Source: Propionibacteriaceae bacterium
GTDB lineage: Bacteria; Actinomycetota; Actinomycetes; Propionibacteriales; Propionibacteriaceae
NCBI GenBank assembly: GCA_030528545.1
Contig: JAUMYR010000003.1
Span: 21,863-57,153 of the forward strand
DNA: 35,291 bases
Reading direction: 5' to 3'
This document shows positions 21,938-29,258 of this stretch, in pieces. A model generated the notes under the pieces. The model was not told the origin of the DNA, did no database searches, and saw only the letters and a program-made list of their open reading frames with translations. Numbering within the stretch: position 1 is the stretch's first letter; every line of letters starts with the position of its first letter. Made by a program: the position numbers and the translations under genes.

Positions 21938-23149
21938 CTAGTTCTGCGGGGGAGGCTTCGGATGCCGCGATGGCCATTCCGTTCTGGGCAGGCGCAAGGC
22001 CAGCAGCCCGGCGACCACCACGGCCAGCACGCCGAAGACGACGAAGGACAGCAGGCCGCGCACCTGGCCCAGGTGGTCCGGGACGGGCATGGGGGAGGCA
22101 AAGAACTCCTCCGGTGGCGGGGAGGGCGCCGGGAAACGAGGATTGGGCGGACCGGGCAGCTTCCCATCGTTGACGAAATTGAGGGCATCGCCTGGAGACA
22201 GCAAACCCCAGCCGATGAACGGGCTCCGGCTCGACGAGGCCGGCCGGACGGCCGTCGCGAGAAGGCGGTAGAGCCAGTCGCCAGGGGATTCCTTGGGATA
22301 CTTCGCAGCGACCAGCGCGGCGATGCCGGCGGCATAGCCGGCGGCGTACGAACTCGACGGACGATCGCCCATGACGCAGTCCCCGGCGGCGAAGAAGGTA
22401 GTCAAGACGCCAGCCCCGGGTGCCGCGGCCGCGACATGGTCCCCGTGCAACACATCCTTGCTCGGCTGGCCCGCCGGGTCGACGGCGGTCACCGAGAGCA
22501 CCCCCGGGTAGGCAGCCGGGTACACTGGTGCATCGGCCTTCTCTGCTGAGTCGGCGTTTCCGGCCGAGGCGACCACCAGCGCGCCCTTGCCCGTCGCGTA
22601 CTCGACTGCCTGAGCCAGCGTGGGCTGATCGGTCTGGGTCGACATCGCGACCACGATGACGCGCACGTCGGGCTGGTCCGCGGCCCACCGGATACCGGCG
22701 GCGGTCCTGCCGGGATCGGGGGTCACGGCTCCCTCCCGCAAGGATTCGTAGACCCGAACCGGCACGATCCGGGCCTCCGGGGCGACGCCGAGCAAGCCCG
22801 ACCCGGTCACGCTCCGGGCTGCGATCTGACCTGCGATCGCGGTGCCGTGGCCGTAGAGATCGACGCGGCCATCACCGCTGCCGGTCAGGTCATTGCCGGG
22901 ATCGACCGCCTCGCTCAGGTGTGCGTTCGCGCTGGCCACACCGGAGTCGACCACCGCGACCCGGACGCCCTTGCCGCGGGTCAGCGTCCAGGCCTTGGCG
23001 ATACCCAGCTGGCCGAAGGCCGCCGGTTCCTCCGCGACATAGCGGGTGAACTCCGGCTCGCAGGCGGTGCCCTCAGCGCGTGCGGGAGCGGCCGGGAGCG
23101 CGGCCACGAAGAGCGCCGCTGCGAGCGCGGCGGCATACCGGGGACGCAT
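21938..23149 (-). CDS. mycP: Type VII secretion mycosin protease (MycP)
   Basis: Membrane-anchored subtilisin-like protease that caps the periplasmic side of ESX complexes. The protein is 403 aa: signal peptide 1-26 (cut after ARA), S8 domain about 40-335, proline-rich linker, one membrane helix about 363-385, and a short basic tail. The triad is D68 (VVDSG), H101 (YGHGTAIAG) and S267, with oxyanion N198 (SAGN). The serine motif reads SSSYAAG, not the canonical GTSxAAP. ATG 23149 has GGGGA upstream; GTG 23152 is an equal alternative. The start overlaps the eccB stop, giving the order eccD1-eccB-mycP. Confidence 0.92.
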   Translation of the reverse strand: MRPRYAAALAAALFVAALPAAPARAEGTACEPEFTRYVAEEPAAFGQLGIAKAWTLTRGKGVRVAVVDSGVASANAHLSEAVDPGNDLTGSGDGRVDLYGHGTAIAGQIAARSVTGSGLLGVAPEARIVPVRVYESLREGAVTPDPGRTAAGIRWAADQPDVRVIVVAMSTQTDQPTLAQAVEYATGKGALVVASAGNADSAEKADAPVYPAAYPGVLSVTAVDPAGQPSKDVLHGDHVAAAAPGAGVLTTFFAAGDCVMGDRPSSSYAAGYAAGIAALVAAKYPKESPGDWLYRLLATAVRPASSSRSPFIGWGLLSPGDALNFVNDGKLPGPPNPRFPAPSPPPEEFFASPMPVPDHLGQVRGLLSFVVFGVLAVVVAGLLALRLPRTEWPSRHPKPPPQN

Positions 23150-24495
23150 CACTGTCCCCGAACGGTCGCCCAGGCCGCGGCGGAGGAAAGCTCCACCCCC
23201 GCGGGGACCAGGCTCATCCAGGCCGCGGGGATCACGTGGACGGCCTCTCGCTGGTAGCCGAGCTGAGCGAGCGTCGAATCGTGTTCCCCGCCCACCCCGA
23301 AGGCGACCCCAAGGTCGGTGACGATGCTGGTCGCGCCGAGGGAACCCCCGGAGCTGGCCCGCACCAGAGCGCCGGAACCTCCCTTGACGCTCACCCCGGG
23401 GGCCTCAGTCGGCTGGTCAGCCGACGGGTTGGCCGGAACCGGGATCGAACCGAGGGCCGGGTTGCCCCCCGCTTCCGAGCTGACGAGTTGGGCACAGATC
23501 CGATAATCCCCGCCCACGAAGCGCCCAGGCTGGGAGGGCCAGTCGGCTGGGACCCGTCGGCTCTGGGTGATCTTGGCCGCTGACACGCGGGCGAGGTCAG
23601 CGGCTTTCGGTTCGGCCGCGGCGATGCCCTCGCCGAGCCGATAGATGCGATAGGCGACCTCCGGCAAGGGAGTCAGCTGTCCGGCCCCGGTGACGAGGTA
23701 GCGCCGCACCTCGGAACCCTTACCGACCTCAAGGACACCGCCGATCACGAAATCCTTGAGGGGCTCGGAACCCCTGCCCGCGGGCTCGCCAGCCTGGGGG
23801 ATGCTGAATGGCGCGAGCGGGCTTCCCTCCGGGTAAAGGTTCAGCCAGGAAGCCTCCACGCGGTGCTGGGTCGCGGTTTCCAGGCCGAGCGCGAACAGGA
23901 CCCTGCGGTCTGCCACCGGATAGCGTTTACCGCCCGAGATCAGCCAGGTGCGTTTGTTGTTCGTCACGACTCCGGTCTCGGCGCTTCGCAGCCCTGGCGG
24001 GGGAGCCCCGACCCAGGTGTGGCTGCCTCCCTTGGACGTGCTGCAGGAGACCCAGGTCGAGGACTCCAAAGCTTCCTGCGGGGGCAGCAGGTCCGGGGCT
24101 TCGGGGACGCCGATCTCTGATCCGCGTGGGATCCCCGCGATGGTATCGGCGTTCACTTCGGCCATATGGAACTGCCCGGGCTCCGATAGCAGCCGGGCTG
24201 AGGTGATGTTAGAGATCGGACGCAGCACACCCTCGATCGAGAAGTACCGCGCCCCGGTGCCCTTCACGACTAGCAGGGTGTTCGACTCCCACCCAGAGGG
24301 CAAGACGGGGGAGAACCGCGACATCACCGCGGCCACCAGCAACAGCACGCCCGTGATCGCGGCGCCAACGACGATCGGTTTCATGGGTGAGCGGTGCTCC
24401 ATCTCGCGCCCGCCCGGGGTGCCCGAGGTGAAGGCGGTGATGAGACGCTTGCGGTTATAGCGCTGGGCCTCAAGGATCTCGCGGTTGGAAGCCAT
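23149..24495 (-). CDS. eccB: Type VII secretion protein EccB
   Basis: Core ESX membrane-complex subunit with one membrane helix and a large periplasmic domain, 448 aa. The N-terminus ASNREILEAQRYNRKRLITAFTSG is the family signature, followed by a helix at about 39-59. The periplasmic part shows the EccB repeat pattern (LLVVKGTGARYFSIEGVLRPISNITSARLL, then TWLISGGKRYPV) and two cysteines (SCSTSKGG and YRICAQL) that could form the conserved disulfide. ATG 24495 overlaps the eccD1 stop by one base in ATGA fashion. The ORF extends upstream to 24582 inside eccD1, but that part is not family-like. Confidence 0.93.
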   Translation of the reverse strand: MASNREILEAQRYNRKRLITAFTSGTPGGREMEHRSPMKPIVVGAAITGVLLLVAAVMSRFSPVLPSGWESNTLLVVKGTGARYFSIEGVLRPISNITSARLLSEPGQFHMAEVNADTIAGIPRGSEIGVPEAPDLLPPQEALESSTWVSCSTSKGGSHTWVGAPPPGLRSAETGVVTNNKRTWLISGGKRYPVADRRVLFALGLETATQHRVEASWLNLYPEGSPLAPFSIPQAGEPAGRGSEPLKDFVIGGVLEVGKGSEVRRYLVTGAGQLTPLPEVAYRIYRLGEGIAAAEPKAADLARVSAAKITQSRRVPADWPSQPGRFVGGDYRICAQLVSSEAGGNPALGSIPVPANPSADQPTEAPGVSVKGGSGALVRASSGGSLGATSIVTDLGVAFGVGGEHDSTLAQLGYQREAVHVIPAAWMSLVPAGVELSSAAAWATVRGQ

Positions 24496-25811
24496 CAGAT
24501 GATTCCCCAGGCCAGTGCGGTCAGCGGCAGCAGGGCCAGCAGAGCCACGAGGTGCAGCATGTCCGCGAGCCGGTTGAGCCACGGCCTGGCCGCGGCGCTG
24601 ATGACATTCCAGGCGACGACGAAGGAGCCGACGACCACCATGAGCCCAGCGAGCCAGGCGAGCGCATCGGGCAGGTGCACCGCGAGGGTGATCCCCGTGG
24701 CGACCAGCACCACGGTGCCACTGATCGCCCCGGCCATGACCTCATCGCGTCCGTACAAGGTTCGGGTGCCCAACACGAACGCGACCCCGACCGACACCGC
24801 CAGCGCCGCTCCGATCGGGTTCACCGCGACCACCGGCACCAGCCCCGCCACGAGGCCGCCAGCGGCGATGCGGATGGCCAGCGCGGCGACATCGGCTCCC
24901 GCCACCTGCCGCCGGACCTCCTCGCCGTCGATCGTGGTGCGGGGCTGGACAGCCAGCGCGTCGATGCGTGCCGGGACTTGGGCCAGGCCGAACCAGGGGG
25001 CGGTCAGCACCAGCAGAGCGACCAGCGTCACGATGAGGGACGCGGCGCGCTGGGGCGGGACCTGGAGATAACCAGTGAGGGCCCCTACCGCGGCCAGGCT
25101 GGTCCCGATGGTCAGCGGTGCCACACAGGCATAGCGGAGCCTCTCGGGCAAGACGAGGCAGGCGGCGGCACCGCAGAGGCAGCCCAGGCCGGCCGCGCCG
25201 AGGCGCAGTCCAGTAGCTGGCCCAGGAACCATCGCGTATCCGACGGTGCCGAGCAGGACGGAGGTGGTGAGAGCCATAGCCACGGCGCCACCGGTGACCG
25301 GGATGCGGACAAGCACGGCGGCGGCGAGAGCGACCAGCACCGCACCGGTCGTGACGATGCTGACGCTCAACAGCGAGGGCTGATCCTGGTAGATCAGCAG
25401 CGATGCGGCCACACCGAACAGCGCGGTGGCGCTGTAGCACGACAGCCTGATCGAGTCGCCGCGCTGCCACGCGACGCGGTTGGCGTCCACGCTCGTCCCG
25501 ATGGCTTCGACGAGGTCGTCATAGCGCAGGTCGGTGACGCCCGCGCCGACGGCTTCCAGGGTGAGGACCGACCCTGCGGTCACGTCCTGGGCCGACAGCG
25601 ACCGGTCCTGACGCAGTTCTTTGCCGGTCGGAAGCATCACCCGGAAACCGTGGGTCGCGGCCTCGGCATTCAGCCGGCCGAGGGCGGTGACCACGCCCGG
25701 GAGTAACTCGGCGACCGCCACCGTGGACGGCAGCGCCATATCGATGCTCTGTTCGCCGTGCACCATGGTGACGGGTGTGAGCGCAGCGAGCGTCGCGCTG
25801 GACTGTGCCAT
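24495..25811 (-). CDS. eccD: Type VII secretion membrane protein EccD (copy 1)
   Basis: The ESX membrane-complex subunit that lines the periphery of the inner-membrane vestibule, 438 aa. An N-terminal ubiquitin-like (YukD-like) cytoplasmic domain covers about 10-90 (PVTMVHGEQSIDMALPSTVAVAELLP and the LTLEAVGAG strand). About 11 hydrophobic helices follow from residue 120. A hydrophilic loop near 270-300 contains RIDALAVQPRTTIDGEEVRRQV. ATG 25811 has GGAGG 9 bases upstream. It is first in the minus-strand block eccD1-eccB-mycP and divergent from the WXG100 pair. It is clearly different in sequence from the second EccD at 27794. Confidence 0.9.
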   Translation of the reverse strand: MAQSSATLAALTPVTMVHGEQSIDMALPSTVAVAELLPGVVTALGRLNAEAATHGFRVMLPTGKELRQDRSLSAQDVTAGSVLTLEAVGAGVTDLRYDDLVEAIGTSVDANRVAWQRGDSIRLSCYSATALFGVAASLLIYQDQPSLLSVSIVTTGAVLVALAAAVLVRIPVTGGAVAMALTTSVLLGTVGYAMVPGPATGLRLGAAGLGCLCGAAACLVLPERLRYACVAPLTIGTSLAAVGALTGYLQVPPQRAASLIVTLVALLVLTAPWFGLAQVPARIDALAVQPRTTIDGEEVRRQVAGADVAALAIRIAAGGLVAGLVPVVAVNPIGAALAVSVGVAFVLGTRTLYGRDEVMAGAISGTVVLVATGITLAVHLPDALAWLAGLMVVVGSFVVAWNVISAAARPWLNRLADMLHLVALLALLPLTALAWGII

Positions 25812-25894
25812 GACCGGAATCCTCCCCGCCTCGTCGTGTGCGCCCCAGCCTAGTCTCTGGCCGGGGCGGGTCCGGCGCTGGCGGCGCTGACGGG

Positions 25895-25926
25895 TTCAAG
25901 CTGACCCCCTAGCGCCTATCCTTGAA
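25895..25926 (+). promoter_or_regulatory. Candidate promoter of the WXG100 genes with flanking inverted repeat
   Basis: TTCAAG (25895-25900) and TATCCT (25917-25922), spacer 16, would give a leader of about 80 bases. TTCAAG and CTTGAA (25921-25926) form an inverted repeat around the spacer. On the minus strand TAGGCT (25852 to 25847) is a possible -10 for eccD1. Confidence 0.35.
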
Positions 25927-26009
25927 GGGCCCACCGAGTCTGTTCTGCGGCGCGGGAGCCGAAGGGGATCTGATCCTGACGAGGGGGCAGACTCAGTAAG
26001 GAGGAAAGC

Positions 26010-26327
26010 ATGAGCTCAGAGGTCAAGGTACAAGAGCAAGCTCTACAGCGGAGCGCTGAGATCGTGGCCGCCACCCACGAGGAGTTGCGGGGCCGTTTCA
26101 GCGCGCTCCGTGGCGATGTCGCCAGCATCGGGGCCCAGTGGGAAGGCGAAGGCAAGATGGCCTTCGACCGGTTGATGGTTTCGTGGGATGAGCAGGCGAA
26201 CCGGGTAGCGAACGCTCTGGACAATTTCGAGAGCAATCTGAGGAGGGCCGACCAGACCTTCACCGCTCAGGACCAGCAGGTACAGGCGTCCATGAACAAA
26301 TTCGCTGCCACGCTCGGCGGCAACTGA
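26010..26327 (+). CDS. WXG100 family type VII secretion substrate (EsxA/EsxB-like), first
   Basis: A 105-aa helical-hairpin protein secreted as a dimer by ESX systems. The turn motif is W44-E45-G46 in GAQWEGEGKMAF. Both arms are long amphipathic helices. A secretion-type motif appears near the end as FTAQD (84-88), an FxxxD form of the usual YxxxD/E. AAGGAGG lies 5 bases before ATG 26010. The next gene, 19 bases on, encodes the likely partner. Confidence 0.93.
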   Translation: MSSEVKVQEQALQRSAEIVAATHEELRGRFSALRGDVASIGAQWEGEGKMAFDRLMVSWDEQANRVANALDNFESNLRRADQTFTAQDQQVQASMNKFAATLGGN

Positions 26328-26346
26328 GAAGTGAAGGGGTAGATCC

Positions 26347-26631
26347 GTGAATCTCCGTGTTGTGCATTCCGCTCTCGACACCACCCAGGCCAATCTGAAG
26401 GGCAAGGCTGACCAGATCGACGCCGTCTTGGCGCGGATGGACCAAGACCTCATGAAGCTCAGCGGCAGCTGGGACGGTCAGACCAAAGTCGCTTACCAGG
26501 CCGCCAAGGACGAGTGGACGAAGGCCATGCAGGCCATGCAGGTCCTGCTGATGCAGATCTCGGTAGGAGTGGGCGAGGCGAACGCAGACTTCTCTGCGAC
26601 CGACCGTTCCAACGCTGCGCTCTTCTCATGA
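26347..26631 (+). CDS. WXG100 family type VII secretion substrate (EsxA/EsxB-like), second
   Basis: A 94-aa WXG100 protein, probable heterodimer partner of the preceding one. The turn is W42-D43-G44 in SGSWDGQTKVAY. Near the C-terminus FSATD (82-86) repeats the FxxxD pattern of its partner. Start GTG 26347 has AAGGGG upstream. A strong two-way terminator follows. Confidence 0.93.
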   Translation: MNLRVVHSALDTTQANLKGKADQIDAVLARMDQDLMKLSGSWDGQTKVAYQAAKDEWTKAMQAMQVLLMQISVGVGEANADFSATDRSNAALFS

Positions 26632-26650
26632 TCTGAAGGCTCACCTGATC

Positions 26651-26688
26651 AAGGCTGGCCGGGTCACATCTTGTGCCCGGCCAGCCTT
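26651..26688. terminator. Bidirectional terminator after the WXG100 pair
   Basis: AAGGCTGGCCGGG (26651-26663) pairs with CCCGGCCAGCCTT (26676-26688). The stem continues with CACA/TGTG after a one-base bulge, leaving a 3-base loop. It lies between convergent genes and ends in TTGTG. Confidence 0.85.
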
Positions 26689-26720
26689 GTGCTGTCTGGG
26701 ACCCTCTGCCAGACTCCGGC

Positions 26721-27797
26721 TCAGCCCTGGGTGATCGCGCAGGTCCGGTCGCCCATCAAGACGATGCTGCCGATCGGCACCTGGTGCTTGATGCCGGGTG
26801 TGAGTTCGATGGTGCGCCCGTCGGGGAACTGGCAGAAGGTGCCGTTGGTCGAATAGCAGTCCTCCACCCATACCCCGATGGAGTTGTGGCCGATCCGCAT
26901 ATGGGTGCGTGACAGCGAACGGGTCGGGTCGGGCACCGGCACCGCGATCTGCCCGGCTTCGGTCGCCGATGGCTCCCGCCCGAGCACGAGGACACCGTTC
27001 AGCTCGACCGGGGTCCCGGTGTCAGGGCTCACCCAGATGGGTGCCCGCGACGGCGGCATCGCCGGCAGGGCGGAGGGCTCTTCGAAGCGGCGCCCGGCGG
27101 CCGGGACCTCCTGGATCGTCGGAATCGGTTTCTGTGGCTCGGGGTGCATGATCGGGGAGTGGGGCTCCTCTTGAGCAGGAGCGGGCCATGGAGCGGCGCC
27201 GGCGGGGTCGCTCCCCGGGGTGGAGACCGAGGAGACCCTGACCGGGAGGCGCTGCGGGGGAGACGGCGGCTGGGAAGGCCACGGCTGGTTCGGCTCGCCG
27301 GAGGCAGTGGAGACCGGCTGCGGCGCCCACTGCTCGAAACCGGCGGTATCGGTTTCGCCGAAGGCCGGGAAGGAATGGCGCGCTGGTGCGGGGCCTTCGC
27401 TCCGCGACAGTTTCACCGTCGCCGTCCCCGCGATGCGGTCCACCCAGTCCCGGCCGTCCTTGGTCAGCGCCACGGTGATGAGCGGGCCGAGGAGGGTCAG
27501 GTGAAGCGCTCCCATGAGGGTCGAACGGATGACCTGAGCCTGCAAACCGGGCGCCCGCGCAGTGTCGGCCGCGTGGGCCACGGTGCCGGTCAGCCACCCT
27601 CCGGGGGTATATCCGCTGGCGGCTCTGGCCACGGAGAAAGCTACACCGAACTGAACCGCCACGAGGAGGGTCACTCCTATCGATGAGGTCAGCAGATAGG
27701 CCAGCGCGCTCAGCGCGGCGACCAGGGCCAGGTCGATCAGGTAGGCGAGGGTGCGTACCCCTGCCGTCGCCGGGACCGCCGTAAACCGGGGCGTCAC
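26721..27797 (-). CDS. RDD-FHA membrane protein of the type VII secretion locus
   Basis: A 358-aa protein. The N-terminal RDD domain (about 1-135) has three hydrophobic helices and starts RFTAVPATAGVRTLAYLIDLALVA. A proline-rich linker runs to about 250. The C-terminal FHA domain (about 265-355) has the phospho-threonine-binding set: LGREPS, SLSRTHMRI and EDCYSTNGTF. It should sense Ser/Thr-kinase phosphorylation at the cytoplasmic face. GTG 27797 overlaps the eccD2 stop (GTGA), so it is coupled to eccD2. In Firmicutes FHA domains are fused to the EssC ATPase; here it is a separate membrane protein. Its place in the secretion complex is inference. Confidence 0.85.
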   Translation of the reverse strand: MTPRFTAVPATAGVRTLAYLIDLALVAALSALAYLLTSSIGVTLLVAVQFGVAFSVARAASGYTPGGWLTGTVAHAADTARAPGLQAQVIRSTLMGALHLTLLGPLITVALTKDGRDWVDRIAGTATVKLSRSEGPAPARHSFPAFGETDTAGFEQWAPQPVSTASGEPNQPWPSQPPSPPQRLPVRVSSVSTPGSDPAGAAPWPAPAQEEPHSPIMHPEPQKPIPTIQEVPAAGRRFEEPSALPAMPPSRAPIWVSPDTGTPVELNGVLVLGREPSATEAGQIAVPVPDPTRSLSRTHMRIGHNSIGVWVEDCYSTNGTFCQFPDGRTIELTPGIKHQVPIGSIVLMGDRTCAITQG

Positions 27798-29146
27798 GAT
27801 GCCACCTCCCGAACGATGTCAAACAGCCCAGCTGCCACGATGGCGGCGGGCACCAGCAGCGTCAGCGCCAGGCCCTGAACTAGATCGCCGACCCTGCCCA
27901 GCAAGGCCGAACGCGGTTCGCGGGTGACCAGAAGTGCCCCCCAGACCAGCACTAGCCCCAGGCCGGACAGGGCGATGACCACCAGGGAGGCGGGCAGCCT
28001 CCCGATCAGCACCGTCACCGTCAGCGCGATCGCGGCGACGAGCACGGCACCAGCCCTGGGGGCGATCCTCATGAGCGCGGAGCGATGAGTCCGCCCGAGC
28101 AGCCCGAACAGCGTCACCGCGGCGGCCAGCTCTGCGATGGCGCCGAGGCCGCGCAGACTCCCGGTGTCGGCCTCCAGGGCGACGAAACCCGATGCCAGCG
28201 CGGCGATCGCGATACCCCCCAGGGTGCAAGTCTCGGCGATGATCTCAGCTGTGCGCACGGTGTAGCGGACCCGGCGGGAGGTGATGCGTGCTGGCGGACG
28301 CGCGTTGGGCTGGCGCACGGCGGGCGCCGATGTGGTCAGCAGCGGCAGGTCGACCAGCTGCGACTCGGGGATCGGCAGCGCTAACCGGGGTGCCAGCACC
28401 ACCGCGGCGACCCCGAGAGCCAGCAGTATTGGTGCCACGTCGGTCACTCTCGCCGATGTGGGTAGCGTGACTGCCGCGACGAAAGCCGTCACCCCCCACA
28501 ACGCCGCGCTGGTCGCGGCCACGGCCTGGCGGGTAAGCGCCCAGATAACGAAGGAAGCGGTGGTGCCCACCCCGGCCGCCAGGGCGACCCCGAGCCGGAC
28601 CCCGGTGGGGGCGGTCGGAGAGATCAGCGCGGCGAACGGTGCCGCGAGCAGCGCCGGGATCAGCAGAGCACCGGTGGTGGTGCCGAGCAGGGGCCGCCTG
28701 CATAGCAGCAGCGTCATGACAAAGGTGAACGCGGCACCAGCCAGCCGGAGCCACCATGGAAGAGAGGACGACAGCGCGAGGGGCAGGCCGATCGCGCACA
28801 CCTGCACCAGGGCGATGAAAAGCAGCGCCGGAACCGTCATGACCAGGGTCTCCTCATCGGGCTGGACGAGGGAGGACAGGACGCCGGAGCGGCGTTTTTG
28901 CGGGGCCGCCCCGGTCACCGTCAGCACGCTCCCAGACGGCACGGTTTCGCCCAGTACCGAGTCCAGCCCGATCGGATGGCCGTCGAGGCCACTCACCTTG
29001 ATCCCGAACTCGTGGGGGTCGATTCGCAGCACGGAGAGCAGGTGGGCTACGGCCACCCCGGCAGGGACGGCGACATCGATGCTGTTGTCACCGTGGAACA
29101 CGGTTACGCCGACCAGTGGGACTGGTGTTTTCGATATAACGCTCAC
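27794..29146 (-). CDS. eccD: Type VII secretion membrane protein EccD (copy 2)
   Basis: A second EccD-type protein, 450 aa. The ubiquitin-like N-terminal domain (about 10-85: VPLVGVTVFHGDNSIDVAVPAGVAVAHLL, then SGSVLTVTGAA) parallels copy 1, with the shared HG-NSID pattern. About 11 hydrophobic helices follow from residue 105. A hydrophilic loop near 275-305 contains RPPARITSRRVRYTVRTAE. GTG 29146 is chosen because AAGGAGG lies 4 bases upstream; ATG 29161 would put that site inside the coding sequence. It is followed by the overlapping RDD-FHA gene and is divergent from eccC. Confidence 0.88.
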   Translation of the reverse strand: MSVISKTPVPLVGVTVFHGDNSIDVAVPAGVAVAHLLSVLRIDPHEFGIKVSGLDGHPIGLDSVLGETVPSGSVLTVTGAAPQKRRSGVLSSLVQPDEETLVMTVPALLFIALVQVCAIGLPLALSSSLPWWLRLAGAAFTFVMTLLLCRRPLLGTTTGALLIPALLAAPFAALISPTAPTGVRLGVALAAGVGTTASFVIWALTRQAVAATSAALWGVTAFVAAVTLPTSARVTDVAPILLALGVAAVVLAPRLALPIPESQLVDLPLLTTSAPAVRQPNARPPARITSRRVRYTVRTAEIIAETCTLGGIAIAALASGFVALEADTGSLRGLGAIAELAAAVTLFGLLGRTHRSALMRIAPRAGAVLVAAIALTVTVLIGRLPASLVVIALSGLGLVLVWGALLVTREPRSALLGRVGDLVQGLALTLLVPAAIVAAGLFDIVREVAS

Positions 29147-29221
29147 GGTTCCTCCTTCCACAGCCTCGCTGGCTCCTTCGTCGCCGACCAGCGCCGAGGC
29201 CGGAAGTGCTACCTCAGAAGA

Positions 29222-29253
29222 TAGTATGAGACCCGGATCAGCAGGGAGCGGAG
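29222..29253 (+). promoter_or_regulatory. Candidate eccC -10 box and ribosome site
   Basis: TAGTAT at 29222-29227 is a good -10 candidate; no clear -35 is seen. GGAG at 29250-29253, 5 bases before ATG 29259, decides that start over ATG 29226. Confidence 0.4.
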
Positions 29254-29258
29254 ACCGA

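Noticed and set aside
24552..25706. 384-aa plus-strand ORF
   Set aside because: Antisense shadow of eccD1; composition dominated by Gln, Arg, Gly, His and Asp as expected from the reversed codons of a hydrophobic protein.
28281..29258. Long N-terminal extension of the eccC reading frame (326 extra residues)
   Set aside because: It is antisense to eccD2, has shadow composition rich in Ser/Ala/Thr/Arg, and a ribosome site precedes ATG 29259 where the EccC family begins.
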